Source: CALMUP01 sp035327305 (GTDB taxonomy: Bacteria > Verrucomicrobiota > Kiritimatiellia > CAIVKH01). Taken from it: a stretch of DNA of 46,025 nucleotides. Below, piece after piece: positions 25,014 through 33,516 of this stretch. Within the stretch, counting starts at the first letter, position 1; each line of letters starts with the position of its first letter. The position numbers and the translations under genes were made by a program. The stretch is taken from assembly GCA_035327305.1 (NCBI GenBank), contig DAOLDL010000016.1:1-46025 (forward strand), read 5' to 3'. The notes beneath the pieces are model-generated. The model made no database searches and was not told where the DNA came from. It saw nothing but the letters and a program-made list of their open reading frames with translations.

Positions 25014-26378
25014 TCAGGCGCTGGGAATCTTGCGATACAAAGTTGCCAGGCTTACCTTGAGAATCTTGGCGGCCTTTTCCTTGTCGTCGCCCACCTGCTT
25101 GAGCACGTGATTGATGTATTCCATCTCGCGGTTGCGCACATAGGATTTGAGCGAACGGAGGTTGGTCGGATCTTTTTCGCCGGCGATTTCCACCAACGTA
25201 TCGCGCGTGGCCTGCCGGGTTATTTTAGCCGGCAATACATCAAGTGTAATCATACCGTCGGCCACAAACGTAATGGCATGCCGCACAGCATTTTCCAGCT
25301 CACGAACATTGCCGGGCCATGGGTAGCGCTCGAGGGCTACCTGAACTTCCGGCGCGATTTTGGGGGACTGGCGATTCGGTCCCAGCTCGCGTTGCATGAC
25401 GAATTCAAGTATCGGCATGATATCTTCGCGGCGATCGCGCAACGGGGGAATTTCGATCGGAATGACGCTTAACCGGTAGTATAAATCTTCCCGGAAAAGC
25501 CCCTTTTCTATCAGATTCTCCAAGCGGTCATTGGTTGCGGCCACAATTCGCACGTTGACCGCCACGGATTCGGTGCCACCGACTTTCCGGATTTGATGAT
25601 CTTGAAGAACGCGCAGAAGTTTGGCCTGAATGCTCAATGGCATACTGCCAATTTCATCGAGAAATATCGTGCCGCCATTTGCAACCTCGAACAATCCGTC
25701 CTTGTTCACCACGGCGCCGGTAAATGCGCCTTTCACATGGCCAAACAACTCCGATTCCAGTAAAGGTTCCGGCAAAGCCGCGCAGTTGATGGGAACAAAC
25801 CGGTTTCTTGACCGTGTGCTGTTGGCATGTATAGCCTTCGCCACCAACTCTTTACCAGTTCCGCTTTCACCGAGTACCAGAATCGTGCTGTCGGTCGGCG
25901 CTACGCGCTGAATCATGTCGCAGATTTTGCGCATGGGCGGGCTTTCCGCGATGATGTTTTCGAGCCGGTACCGGTTATCCAACTCCGCGCGTAACTGCTC
26001 GTTTTCCGCGACAACGGCACGGAATTCCAAAGCGCGTTGAACTGTAATCATCAATTCATCAACCTTGAAGGGCTTCGTCACATAATCAAATGCGCCTTCC
26101 TTCATGGCCACAACCGCGGTTTCGACCGAGCCATAGGCCGTCAACATGATAACCGCCATGTTCGGTCGGATGCTTTTGGCGAGTTTAAGAAGTTCGAGTC
26201 CGTCGATCGGCGACATGCGAATATCGCTGATCATCAAGTCAAAGAAGTCGGATCTAATTAGATCACGGGCCTGTTCGCCTCCTTTTACCGGAAAACATTC
26301 ATGCCCCTGCCCCTTGAGTAACGTGCTAAGCACGTTTAATATACTTGGTTCATCATCCACTAAGAGAATTCGTGCCAT
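25014..26378 (-). CDS. Sigma-54-dependent response regulator, NtrC type
   Basis: 454 residues from the ATG 26378, with a strong GAGAGAGGGG ribosome site. The receiver domain (about 1-120) has the phospho-accepting aspartate in FDLMISDIRM and a C-terminal FKVDELM. The AAA+ domain (about 145-375) has Walker A GESGTGKE, the sigma-54 contact motif GAFTGA, Walker B GGTIFLDEIG and an arginine finger region. A Fis-type helix-turn-helix ends the protein (KEKAAKILKVSLATLYRKI). The partner kinase is not adjacent. It is co-directional with the small membrane protein gene and may be co-transcribed with it. Confidence 0.96.
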   Translation of the reverse strand: MARILLVDDEPSILNVLSTLLKGQGHECFPVKGGEQARDLIRSDFFDLMISDIRMSPIDGLELLKLAKSIRPNMAVIMLTAYGSVETAVVAMKEGAFDYVTKPFKVDELMITVQRALEFRAVVAENEQLRAELDNRYRLENIIAESPPMRKICDMIQRVAPTDSTILVLGESGTGKELVAKAIHANSTRSRNRFVPINCAALPEPLLESELFGHVKGAFTGAVVNKDGLFEVANGGTIFLDEIGSMPLSIQAKLLRVLQDHQIRKVGGTESVAVNVRIVAATNDRLENLIEKGLFREDLYYRLSVIPIEIPPLRDRREDIMPILEFVMQRELGPNRQSPKIAPEVQVALERYPWPGNVRELENAVRHAITFVADGMITLDVLPAKITRQATRDTLVEIAGEKDPTNLRSLKSYVRNREMEYINHVLKQVGDDKEKAAKILKVSLATLYRKIPSA

Positions 26379-26484
26379 AAACCCCTCTCTCTTAAAATAA
26401 ACAGTACGCGAATTTTCCCGATTTTGCAAATATTTCTTTTCATTTTTGATATGCCGCGGGCGTTCACATGCGCTTTGAAGGCAT

Positions 26485-26518
26485 AAAAAAACGGGATAAC
26501 GCGCATAGCGTTACCCCG
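26485..26518 (-). terminator. Rho-independent terminator downstream of argH
   Basis: On the minus strand the arm CGGGGTAACGC and the arm GCGTTATCCCG pair over 11 positions with one G-U, around a 5-base loop. Seven T residues follow (26485-26491). It lies 28 bases after the argH stop and upstream of the NtrC-type gene. A textbook intrinsic terminator. Confidence 0.9.
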
Positions 26519-26546
26519 CAACAGGTTGTAAAACAGGTAAAACCAG

Positions 26547-27929
26547 TCAAAAATATGTCCGGCCCATCAATTTTTTGTATATTTTTGAGATTTCCCGTCG
26601 CTCATTTTCGATAAACGACTTTCCTGCCTCAATTCGCCCCTCATAAAAGGAGAAATCCAGTCCGGCCGTGCCACCGAGATGTTTCTTCATGGCGATGGCT
26701 TTCCGGGGATTGCTGTTTCGCAATTCATCGAGGTTGTTCTTTACATGGTGGTAGGAATCCCGGAATGGCATGCCACCGGCGACCAGCTCAATGGCTCGAT
26801 CTGTGGCAAACACATCCGGTGTGAATCCAGCCAGCAATTTTTCCTCGTTTACCGAGGTGGAGGAAATAAGTGGATCCATTATCCGGAGGCAAGACCGTGT
26901 CGTGGAAATGCCGGCCATGAAGATTTCCTTGGCTTCCTGCAGGTCGCGGTTGTATCCACTCGGTGAATTTTTCACCAGGTCGAAAGCGGCGATCATATCT
27001 GCCTGAACCCGGGTAGCTTTTGCCCGCACCAACTCCAGGACATCGGGATTCTTTTTCTGGGGCATGATACTGCTTCCCGTGCAGAAAGACGCCGGCAGAT
27101 TGAAGTATCCGAATTCCGGCATGGTAAAAATCATCATGTCCTGGGCAAGCCGGGAGAGCGTCAACATCACCTGGCTCATCGCCATGAGGATAATAGACTC
27201 CATTTTACCCCGGCTATTGTTGGCGTAGAGCACGTTATGGCAAGGCGCGCTAAAGCCAAGCAAATCGGATACCAACTGCCGGTCAATCGGAAGCGGCACG
27301 CCATAACTTGCCGCCGATCCAAGCGGACACTTGTCATTCAGTTCATAAGCCTGCATGAGCATGACTGCATCATCCAAAAGACTTTCGGCAAACGCCGTGG
27401 CCCACAAACCTACGGAGCTGGGCATTCCCGGTTGCATGTGGGTACGCCCCACCATGGGCACGGCAACATGTTTTTCACCAAATGCCACCAATGTGGCGGA
27501 TAACGCAAACACTTCGGACAAGGTATCCAATAATTGGTGCCGGGAATATAACCGCAAGTCCACCGCCACCTGGTCATTTCGACTTCGACCGGTATGTATT
27601 TTTTTACCCAGGTCACCCAGCGCCGCAGTAAGATACCTCTCCACCGCCAAATGCACATCCTGGTCGGCCAAGGTGATGGCAAATTTACCTTCCTCGGCTT
27701 TTTCGATGATCTCCGATAAGACCGGGAGAATTTTTGCGATATCCTGTTTTGAGAAAAGCGGCGGTTTAACCGGCATGCGTGAAAGCATTATTGCGTGGGC
27801 GGCCGAACCTATACAGTCCGCCTTGATCAGGGCCAAATCAAGGATTACGTCCTTGCCGGCGGTAAACGCCAGCACTTCCGAATCAATTACACCAACGGTG
27901 GTTTGGGAACTTTTTTTCTTACTGCTCAT
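26547..27929 (-). CDS. argH: Argininosuccinate lyase
   Basis: ArgH splits argininosuccinate to arginine and fumarate. The roughly 460-residue protein carries the superfamily signature GSSIMPQKKNPD, the HTGRSRNDQVAVDLRLY motif and GRTHMQPGMP. The start is the ATG at 27929; a GTG two codons earlier is possible, and neither has a strong ribosome site. The very N terminus (MSSKKKSSQ) is unusually basic. It lies about 60 bases after a Gfo/Idh/MocA gene and ends at a strong terminator. Identity is secure. Confidence 0.97.
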   Translation of the reverse strand: MSSKKKSSQTTVGVIDSEVLAFTAGKDVILDLALIKADCIGSAAHAIMLSRMPVKPPLFSKQDIAKILPVLSEIIEKAEEGKFAITLADQDVHLAVERYLTAALGDLGKKIHTGRSRNDQVAVDLRLYSRHQLLDTLSEVFALSATLVAFGEKHVAVPMVGRTHMQPGMPSSVGLWATAFAESLLDDAVMLMQAYELNDKCPLGSAASYGVPLPIDRQLVSDLLGFSAPCHNVLYANNSRGKMESIILMAMSQVMLTLSRLAQDMMIFTMPEFGYFNLPASFCTGSSIMPQKKNPDVLELVRAKATRVQADMIAAFDLVKNSPSGYNRDLQEAKEIFMAGISTTRSCLRIMDPLISSTSVNEEKLLAGFTPDVFATDRAIELVAGGMPFRDSYHHVKNNLDELRNSNPRKAIAMKKHLGGTAGLDFSFYEGRIEAGKSFIENERREISKIYKKLMGRTYF

Positions 27930-27990
27930 CTTCACAATCCATTTATTCAGCGGCTGGTTATAAATGGTTTTTGAAGGAATTTCGAGCGAA

Positions 27991-29082
27991 TTAAATATCC
28001 TGCCGCCCTTTATCCGCCAGTTCCTGGGCCAATAACGACAATTCCGCCGCCTTGAATGCGTGCTCCTGGGTCATGGCATTTTCCGTGCGATACAAACAAT
28101 CCTGAATCAAACGGCCAAAAAAGGGAAATCCGACCTTTCCGGCAACTTCGATATGCTGTTCACCGTCCTGATTTACCAGATAAAGTTGATCGCCCATGCG
28201 CGCTGATCCGATATCAACATACTTTCGCAACTCGATGTACCCGTCGGTACCCTGGATAAAGGTCCGGCCATCACCCCATGACCGCAATCCGTCAGGCGTA
28301 AACCAGTCCACACGGAAATAAAACGAAGAGCCATTATCGCCCACAATATTCGCTTCGCCGAAATCCTCCAGTTCCGGAAAATCGGGGTGATTGTGGTTGG
28401 TTGCGCGTGCGGCGGATACGGTCCCGTTCACGGCCCCGCTATAATATAAGAATTGCTCGCACTGGTGGCTTCCGATGTCGGTAAGTATTCCTCCATACTT
28501 TTCTTTTTGGAAAAACCAGGAAGGCCGCGACGGGGCGTTGAGCCTATGCGGACCCAACCCCAGAACATGAATTACGCGTCCGATCGCCCCCTGCTCTATC
28601 AATTGACCGGCGAATTCCGCACACTCCGAATGCAATCGTTCGCTGTAGTACACCATGTACTTGCGCGCAGTTTCCGCGACCTTGCCTTTTACGGCAATTA
28701 ATTGCGCCATGTCGGTAAATGGGGATTTGTCGGTAAAGTAATCCTTGCCGGAATCCATCACTTTGAGCCCCAACCCCGCGCGTTCGTTGGGAATGGCCGC
28801 GGCAGTCACCAACGTTACATGGGTATCATCAAGTATTTCATCCAAGCTTCGCGCGACGCGGCATTCAGGATAATTACGGATGAAATTTTCAGTTTTCCCG
28901 TCATCGGGATCGTATACCCACTTGAGCGTACCGCCGGCTTCACGAAGCCCGTTGACCTGTCCGTAAATGTGTCCGTGATCCAATGCCGCGGCGGCAAAAA
29001 CGAAATCACCCGGACCGCAAACCGGTGAAGGGCGACCTTTCGGCGCATAATTCATTCCATCGTTCATCGGTTGATTGGTCAT
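27991..29082 (-). CDS. Gfo/Idh/MocA-family oxidoreductase
   Basis: 363 residues of the Gfo/Idh/MocA family, which act as NAD(P)-dependent dehydrogenases or related enzymes on sugars and cyclitols. The N-terminal Rossmann region is atypical: FVFAAAALDHGHIYG replaces the usual GxGxxG, so cofactor binding may differ. A cluster DKSPFTD matches the EKP motif only loosely. The later GGILTDIGSHQCEQFLYYSG matches the second family motif well. It overlaps the preceding oxidoreductase gene by 4 bases. The substrate is unknown. Confidence 0.88.
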   Translation of the reverse strand: MTNQPMNDGMNYAPKGRPSPVCGPGDFVFAAAALDHGHIYGQVNGLREAGGTLKWVYDPDDGKTENFIRNYPECRVARSLDEILDDTHVTLVTAAAIPNERAGLGLKVMDSGKDYFTDKSPFTDMAQLIAVKGKVAETARKYMVYYSERLHSECAEFAGQLIEQGAIGRVIHVLGLGPHRLNAPSRPSWFFQKEKYGGILTDIGSHQCEQFLYYSGAVNGTVSAARATNHNHPDFPELEDFGEANIVGDNGSSFYFRVDWFTPDGLRSWGDGRTFIQGTDGYIELRKYVDIGSARMGDQLYLVNQDGEQHIEVAGKVGFPFFGRLIQDCLYRTENAMTQEHAFKAAELSLLAQELADKGRQDI

Positions 29083-30233
29083 CGAAATGATCCTGATAGA
29101 TCGGAAGGGGTCCCGGACGCCTGGTTTTTTATATCCATTTTTGACTGTGCGATGAGGTTGGTCAAAAGGCCGGCGTAATGATCGCCATCGATGGGAATCT
29201 CCACGGTTCGCTTTTCCAGCGCCGACATCAACATGGCATTAGCCAGTTCCACGGAAGCCAGCCCTTCCTGCGCGGGCGCAATAAGCGGGACACCATCGCG
29301 GATCGCGGCGATAAAGTTTCGCATGACGCCGAGATGCTGATCTCCATGCGACCAGCCGGAGAAGGTTTCAATTTGTGATGGAGGCGTCGCAAATAATTCC
29401 GGTGTTGTGCGGGAAAATTCATTCATCGGAACCAGATTGCGAATAAACGTAATGCAATCCTGCTCATAGACAAGCTTACCGTTATCCCCGGCGATTTCGA
29501 GCCGATTGGTACCCGGCGCTTCGCCGGTGCTTGTAATGAAAACCCCGGAGCTTCCGTTGTCATATTCCAGGCGCGCCGTGACTTCATCTTCGACTTCGAT
29601 ATCATGATATTTGCCCAAACGGCAATCTGCATTGACACGGGATGGAAGACCCAGCAACCAGCAGAGCATGTCGAGCTGATGCGGACATTGATTCAATAAA
29701 ACGCCGCCGCCCTCGCCGCGCCAGGTGGCCCGCCAATCGCTGGAAGCATAATAGGTTTCCGATCTGAACCAATTGGTGATGATCCATGTAACCCGCCGGA
29801 TTTTCCCCAGGGAACCGTGGTCGATCATTTCCTTGATTTTAAGAAAGTAGGGATCCGTGCGCTGATTGAACATCGCGGCGAATATCTGCTTTTTGTTAGC
29901 ATGGGCGCTCAACAGTTTCAATACATCGGCTTTGTGGACGGATACCGGTTTGTCCACCAGAACATGAAACCCTGCATTCAAAGCCTGAATGCCCAGCGTG
30001 GTATGTGCGTAATGCGGGGTGGCAATGATGACCGCATCGAATTTCCCGGTTTGGAAAAATTGGTCAGGATTTTCAAAAGTCGCGGCGTGTTCGCGCCAGC
30101 GGTCCAAACGAGCCGGAGCAGAATCGCAAACCGCCGTCAGACGTGCGTGCTCCAGTTTGTTGCCGACCAGAACGTCAGCATAATACGACCCCATGTTGCC
30201 GAGGCCGATAATACCAATTCCTACATCATTCAT
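29079..30233 (-). CDS. Gfo/Idh/MocA-family oxidoreductase
   Basis: 384 residues with a standard N-terminal Rossmann fold (GIGIIGLGNMGSYYADVL), the catalytic-type VDKPVSVH motif in place of EKP, and GGGVLLNQCPHQLDMLCWLLG in the C-terminal domain. It is more canonical than the gene it overlaps at 29079-29082. The two probably work in the same sugar pathway. It starts 33 bases after the amylase gene on the same strand, so a three-gene unit is plausible. The substrate is unknown. Confidence 0.92.
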   Translation of the reverse strand: MNDVGIGIIGLGNMGSYYADVLVGNKLEHARLTAVCDSAPARLDRWREHAATFENPDQFFQTGKFDAVIIATPHYAHTTLGIQALNAGFHVLVDKPVSVHKADVLKLLSAHANKKQIFAAMFNQRTDPYFLKIKEMIDHGSLGKIRRVTWIITNWFRSETYYASSDWRATWRGEGGGVLLNQCPHQLDMLCWLLGLPSRVNADCRLGKYHDIEVEDEVTARLEYDNGSSGVFITSTGEAPGTNRLEIAGDNGKLVYEQDCITFIRNLVPMNEFSRTTPELFATPPSQIETFSGWSHGDQHLGVMRNFIAAIRDGVPLIAPAQEGLASVELANAMLMSALEKRTVEIPIDGDHYAGLLTNLIAQSKMDIKNQASGTPSDLSGSFR

Positions 30234-30266
30234 TCACGCATCGCTTTCATGCTCATATATCGTTAA

Positions 30267-33200
30267 TTACGGCGCGTCTATTTCAACGCCGATGCGATAC
30301 ACTCGCTGAATAGCGGTGTTGGTATCAATCAAATAGTGCTCAAATCCGTCACCCAAATAAGACGGCGTGGTCAGCATCCATTCGGAATTTTCGAGATATT
30401 CCGCGTGGTATAAGAAGTACCGGCGTCCCGGCACGGTATCGAACAGAATACGCGCGTCGCCCTCCAGATCGATGCTCTCCACGCTCAAATACGAGGCGGA
30501 ATCAACCGGTGAAGTACCCGCGATGAATTCCTCATAATTGGTAAATCCGTCGCCATCGAAGTCATCCTCTGGTCGGGTAAATGTCTCGGCATCCCCAAGG
30601 ATGGAATCAAAATAGCCCAGCATCCACCAATCCGGAACGCCATCACCGGATGAATCCAGATCGGCGATTTTTTTGACATGCAGTCCGGCGACACGGGAAT
30701 TCTGCACGCTGGCGATAAAATCTATTTTCATCATGCCTTCCGGCGCGGCGTTTGTGAATACGTGAATCAGCGGCGTGGCCCGTCCTCCAGATTCCGCGAT
30801 GATGTCCACATTTTCAGCCACTGTTTGGTCATTGATCACGACGTCAAACAAGCGTTCTCCCGGTGCGGACACCCAATTTTCCGCCTGGAGAATCGTGGTT
30901 CTGTAGATGCCGGGTGGAACATCGAACCGATAAGAGAATGGCTGTCCATCAGGCCCATATCGTTCACGCTGGAACAGTGATTGCGCCTGCGCACAAATGC
31001 CGGAAATGGCATTGCCGATAAAACCGCCCTCGCCCTGAAGATATCCGAATGATGCCGGCGTGTAGGCTTGATCGGCCAGCCAAACCGTAAAATCGCAATT
31101 GGTGACCGTATTCGGATTCCCTGCGCTGATCCGCATTTCGTAATCACCGGGAATATTGAAAAACCACAGGTTGACCTGGTATGGCGGAGATACGTTGCCC
31201 GAGGTATCCACAGAACGGGCGGAAAGCACCCGACTGCCGTTGATGGCCAATGCGGAATCCAGCCAAAGTGACCACGAATCTGTTCCATCGGCTATCTGCC
31301 AGTCCCCATTATCCAACCGAACCTCCACGCGATCAACCATCACATTGTCCTGCGCGATTCCGGCAACTTGAAACTGATTCGAGATTATCGTGAGATCTTC
31401 CGGCGTCGTTATTACGACCGTGGGCGGAACATTGTCAGTAAACGTATTGGCGGAAGTTTCGAAAAACGTCTCAAACGCGCCGTATACATTATTTCCGTCC
31501 ATGGCATCCATTGCTTCCGGGCCGATGCGGACATCATAACGTTGAAAGCCTGCAAAGCCCGGCGCATCGGGTGTAAACGTCATTTGCGTTCCGTTGGATG
31601 CCCATTGGAATGTTCCACTGCGGGGGGGATTGATGCTGAATGCCGCCTCCACGCTTGCCGTGTTCATCGGTTTGCTGAAACGATATGTTAGTGAGCTGGT
31701 GGCGTTGAACGAAGTGAAAGCGTGGACGGGAACCTGTTGCGTCACGACGGGATCCAAAGGTTGCCACTTGGTGTCGGCAACAAACATCTTGAACGAAGTT
31801 CCCGGGATAAGCATTCCGGGAATGCCATTGACGCCGGACGCAACCGTAACCGTTTCATTGGTATCGAACAGGTTCACCAGTTTTGTTCCTTCCGGATAAA
31901 TGGTCGGGCGGGCGGTGAATGTTTGCGGCGAGGCGGCGGTATTCATCACGACGAAAACCTCTTCGTCGGCAAGGCGCCGTGAGTAGGCAAGAATTCCGGG
32001 ACCCGAATGATTCACCCATTGATTATCATGACTGCCGCGTCGAAGAGACGGATATAGCCGGCGGAAATTATTGAGTCGGGCAACATGCTGAAACGTCCGT
32101 TCCGTCATGTTGAATTTGTCGCCGACCGAAGGACCCGAAGCCGGCCACTGACCATTGAACATGTCTTCGCGCCGGTTTGCGTCGTTATCTCCACCGTTAA
32201 AATTCTGTTCCGTGCCATAATACAACTTGGGAATGCCGCGAGACGTGTAAAGGAACGTAGTCGCGACATGGAGCCTCCCCGTATTATTGTTAGCGCCGGA
32301 GGAATGCATAAATCGATTCACATCGTGATTATCGAGAAACGTCACCAGCCGCATGTGGGCATCGGCATGATAATTGGCGGCGATACCGGCATACCGGGAT
32401 TCAATCTGACTGGTCGCGCCATTGGCCTGCCCGAATACGCTATTGACACTGTAATAAAGCGGGAAGTGTAAAACCGAGTCGTTGGCATAAGCGCCGCCAG
32501 CCTGTGTGCCGGTGTAGGAGCCGACCTTTGAATCCGACCCGTCATAAACTTCGCCAAACTGGAAAAAATTGCTTTTACCGATTGACGCGGCAAAGGCTCG
32601 GATTTCCGGGTTAAAATACTGCCAGAATCCCATTTCCACATGCTTGACGGTATCGATGCGAAATCCGTCAAAATTTCCCTGTTCAATCCAGTATTTGAAA
32701 ATATTGACCATGTTGGTGCGGACGTATTGTGTTTCGGTGCGCAGATCATCCAGTCCGCTCAACTCTCCAAGAATCTGATTTGGGTCCACAAACGTTTGAA
32801 TGGCGCCGTTATTATGAAAATTCGTCAGTTGATTAAACGGTGGAGGGTATGTGTTGGTGGCATTGTTCCAACGTGGCGGATATCCATTTATGTTGAACGT
32901 GCTATTCCAGGCCGAGTTGGCACTGCCAATCAAATTGCCCTGATGATTACAGACAATATCCAAAAACACATAGATGCCCCGGGCATGGGCGTTGGACACC
33001 ATGCTTCGCAAATCGTCCCACGTCCCCCAATGCGGTGATAGCTCATAAAAGTTGCGGGCATGGTATCCGTGGTACGCTCCATGCCCCACATTCAACTGAA
33101 TGGGTGAAATCCAGATGGCGCCCGCGCCCAAAGCCTTGATGTAATCGAGCTTTTTCTCGATTCCCTTGAAATCGCCTCCGTGGATACGTGATCCATGGGT

Positions 33201-33404
33201 TGGCGTGTATGTTGAGGGAGACAGCGTATTGTTTGACGCATCGCCATCGTAGAAACGATCGGTAATGATTTGATAGATGGAGACATCGCGCCAATCATCA
33301 GGTGAAGGATGGAAAGTCGAGGCCAAGGCCCTGCCGGTCCATGCCAAAAGGCTAAAACACAAAACGACAAACCTGCACAAAGATGACGCAAATATAGATT
33401 TCAT
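30267..33404 (-). CDS. Secreted GH13 alpha-amylase with malectin-like and calcium-repeat domains
   Basis: About 1045 residues from the ATG 33404 (AAGAG upstream). A signal peptide is followed by a GH13 catalytic domain (about 35-490) with the catalytic residues in place: D251 in FDGFRIDTVKH, E285 in FGEVYD and D361 in FLDNHD. Next come an Ig-like Big_5-type domain (about 555-650), a second Ig-like domain (about 655-745), a malectin-like carbohydrate-binding domain (about 755-915) and aspartate-rich calcium repeats (DLDSSGDGVPDWW, DFDGDGFTNYEEF). A terminal module contains FDTVPGRRYFLYHAEYL. It should degrade starch or related alpha-glucans outside the cell or at the surface. Confidence 0.94.
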   Translation of the reverse strand: MKSIFASSLCRFVVLCFSLLAWTGRALASTFHPSPDDWRDVSIYQIITDRFYDGDASNNTLSPSTYTPTHGSRIHGGDFKGIEKKLDYIKALGAGAIWISPIQLNVGHGAYHGYHARNFYELSPHWGTWDDLRSMVSNAHARGIYVFLDIVCNHQGNLIGSANSAWNSTFNINGYPPRWNNATNTYPPPFNQLTNFHNNGAIQTFVDPNQILGELSGLDDLRTETQYVRTNMVNIFKYWIEQGNFDGFRIDTVKHVEMGFWQYFNPEIRAFAASIGKSNFFQFGEVYDGSDSKVGSYTGTQAGGAYANDSVLHFPLYYSVNSVFGQANGATSQIESRYAGIAANYHADAHMRLVTFLDNHDVNRFMHSSGANNNTGRLHVATTFLYTSRGIPKLYYGTEQNFNGGDNDANRREDMFNGQWPASGPSVGDKFNMTERTFQHVARLNNFRRLYPSLRRGSHDNQWVNHSGPGILAYSRRLADEEVFVVMNTAASPQTFTARPTIYPEGTKLVNLFDTNETVTVASGVNGIPGMLIPGTSFKMFVADTKWQPLDPVVTQQVPVHAFTSFNATSSLTYRFSKPMNTASVEAAFSINPPRSGTFQWASNGTQMTFTPDAPGFAGFQRYDVRIGPEAMDAMDGNNVYGAFETFFETSANTFTDNVPPTVVITTPEDLTIISNQFQVAGIAQDNVMVDRVEVRLDNGDWQIADGTDSWSLWLDSALAINGSRVLSARSVDTSGNVSPPYQVNLWFFNIPGDYEMRISAGNPNTVTNCDFTVWLADQAYTPASFGYLQGEGGFIGNAISGICAQAQSLFQRERYGPDGQPFSYRFDVPPGIYRTTILQAENWVSAPGERLFDVVINDQTVAENVDIIAESGGRATPLIHVFTNAAPEGMMKIDFIASVQNSRVAGLHVKKIADLDSSGDGVPDWWMLGYFDSILGDAETFTRPEDDFDGDGFTNYEEFIAGTSPVDSASYLSVESIDLEGDARILFDTVPGRRYFLYHAEYLENSEWMLTTPSYLGDGFEHYLIDTNTAIQRVYRIGVEIDAP

Positions 33405-33433
33405 GGCTCTTAATCGGAAAAACACCAACATAC

Positions 33434-33452
33434 AACGTTTTGTTAAACGTTT
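33434..33452. promoter_or_regulatory. Candidate LacI-type operator pair upstream of the amylase
   Basis: The sequence AACGTTTTGTTAAACGTTT holds two ACGTTT units 11 bases apart; AAACGTTT (33445-33452) is itself a palindrome with central CG. On the minus strand a possible -10, TAAAAT, lies immediately upstream (33455-33460), so the sites would overlap the start of transcription. This would suit a maltose/sugar repressor of the LacI family. The evidence is pattern only. Confidence 0.35.
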
Positions 33453-33516
33453 TATTTTACCGATTATGAAGATTTCCGGAAAATCACGGGAAATGAGAGT
33501 AAATGCCGTGAATCGA

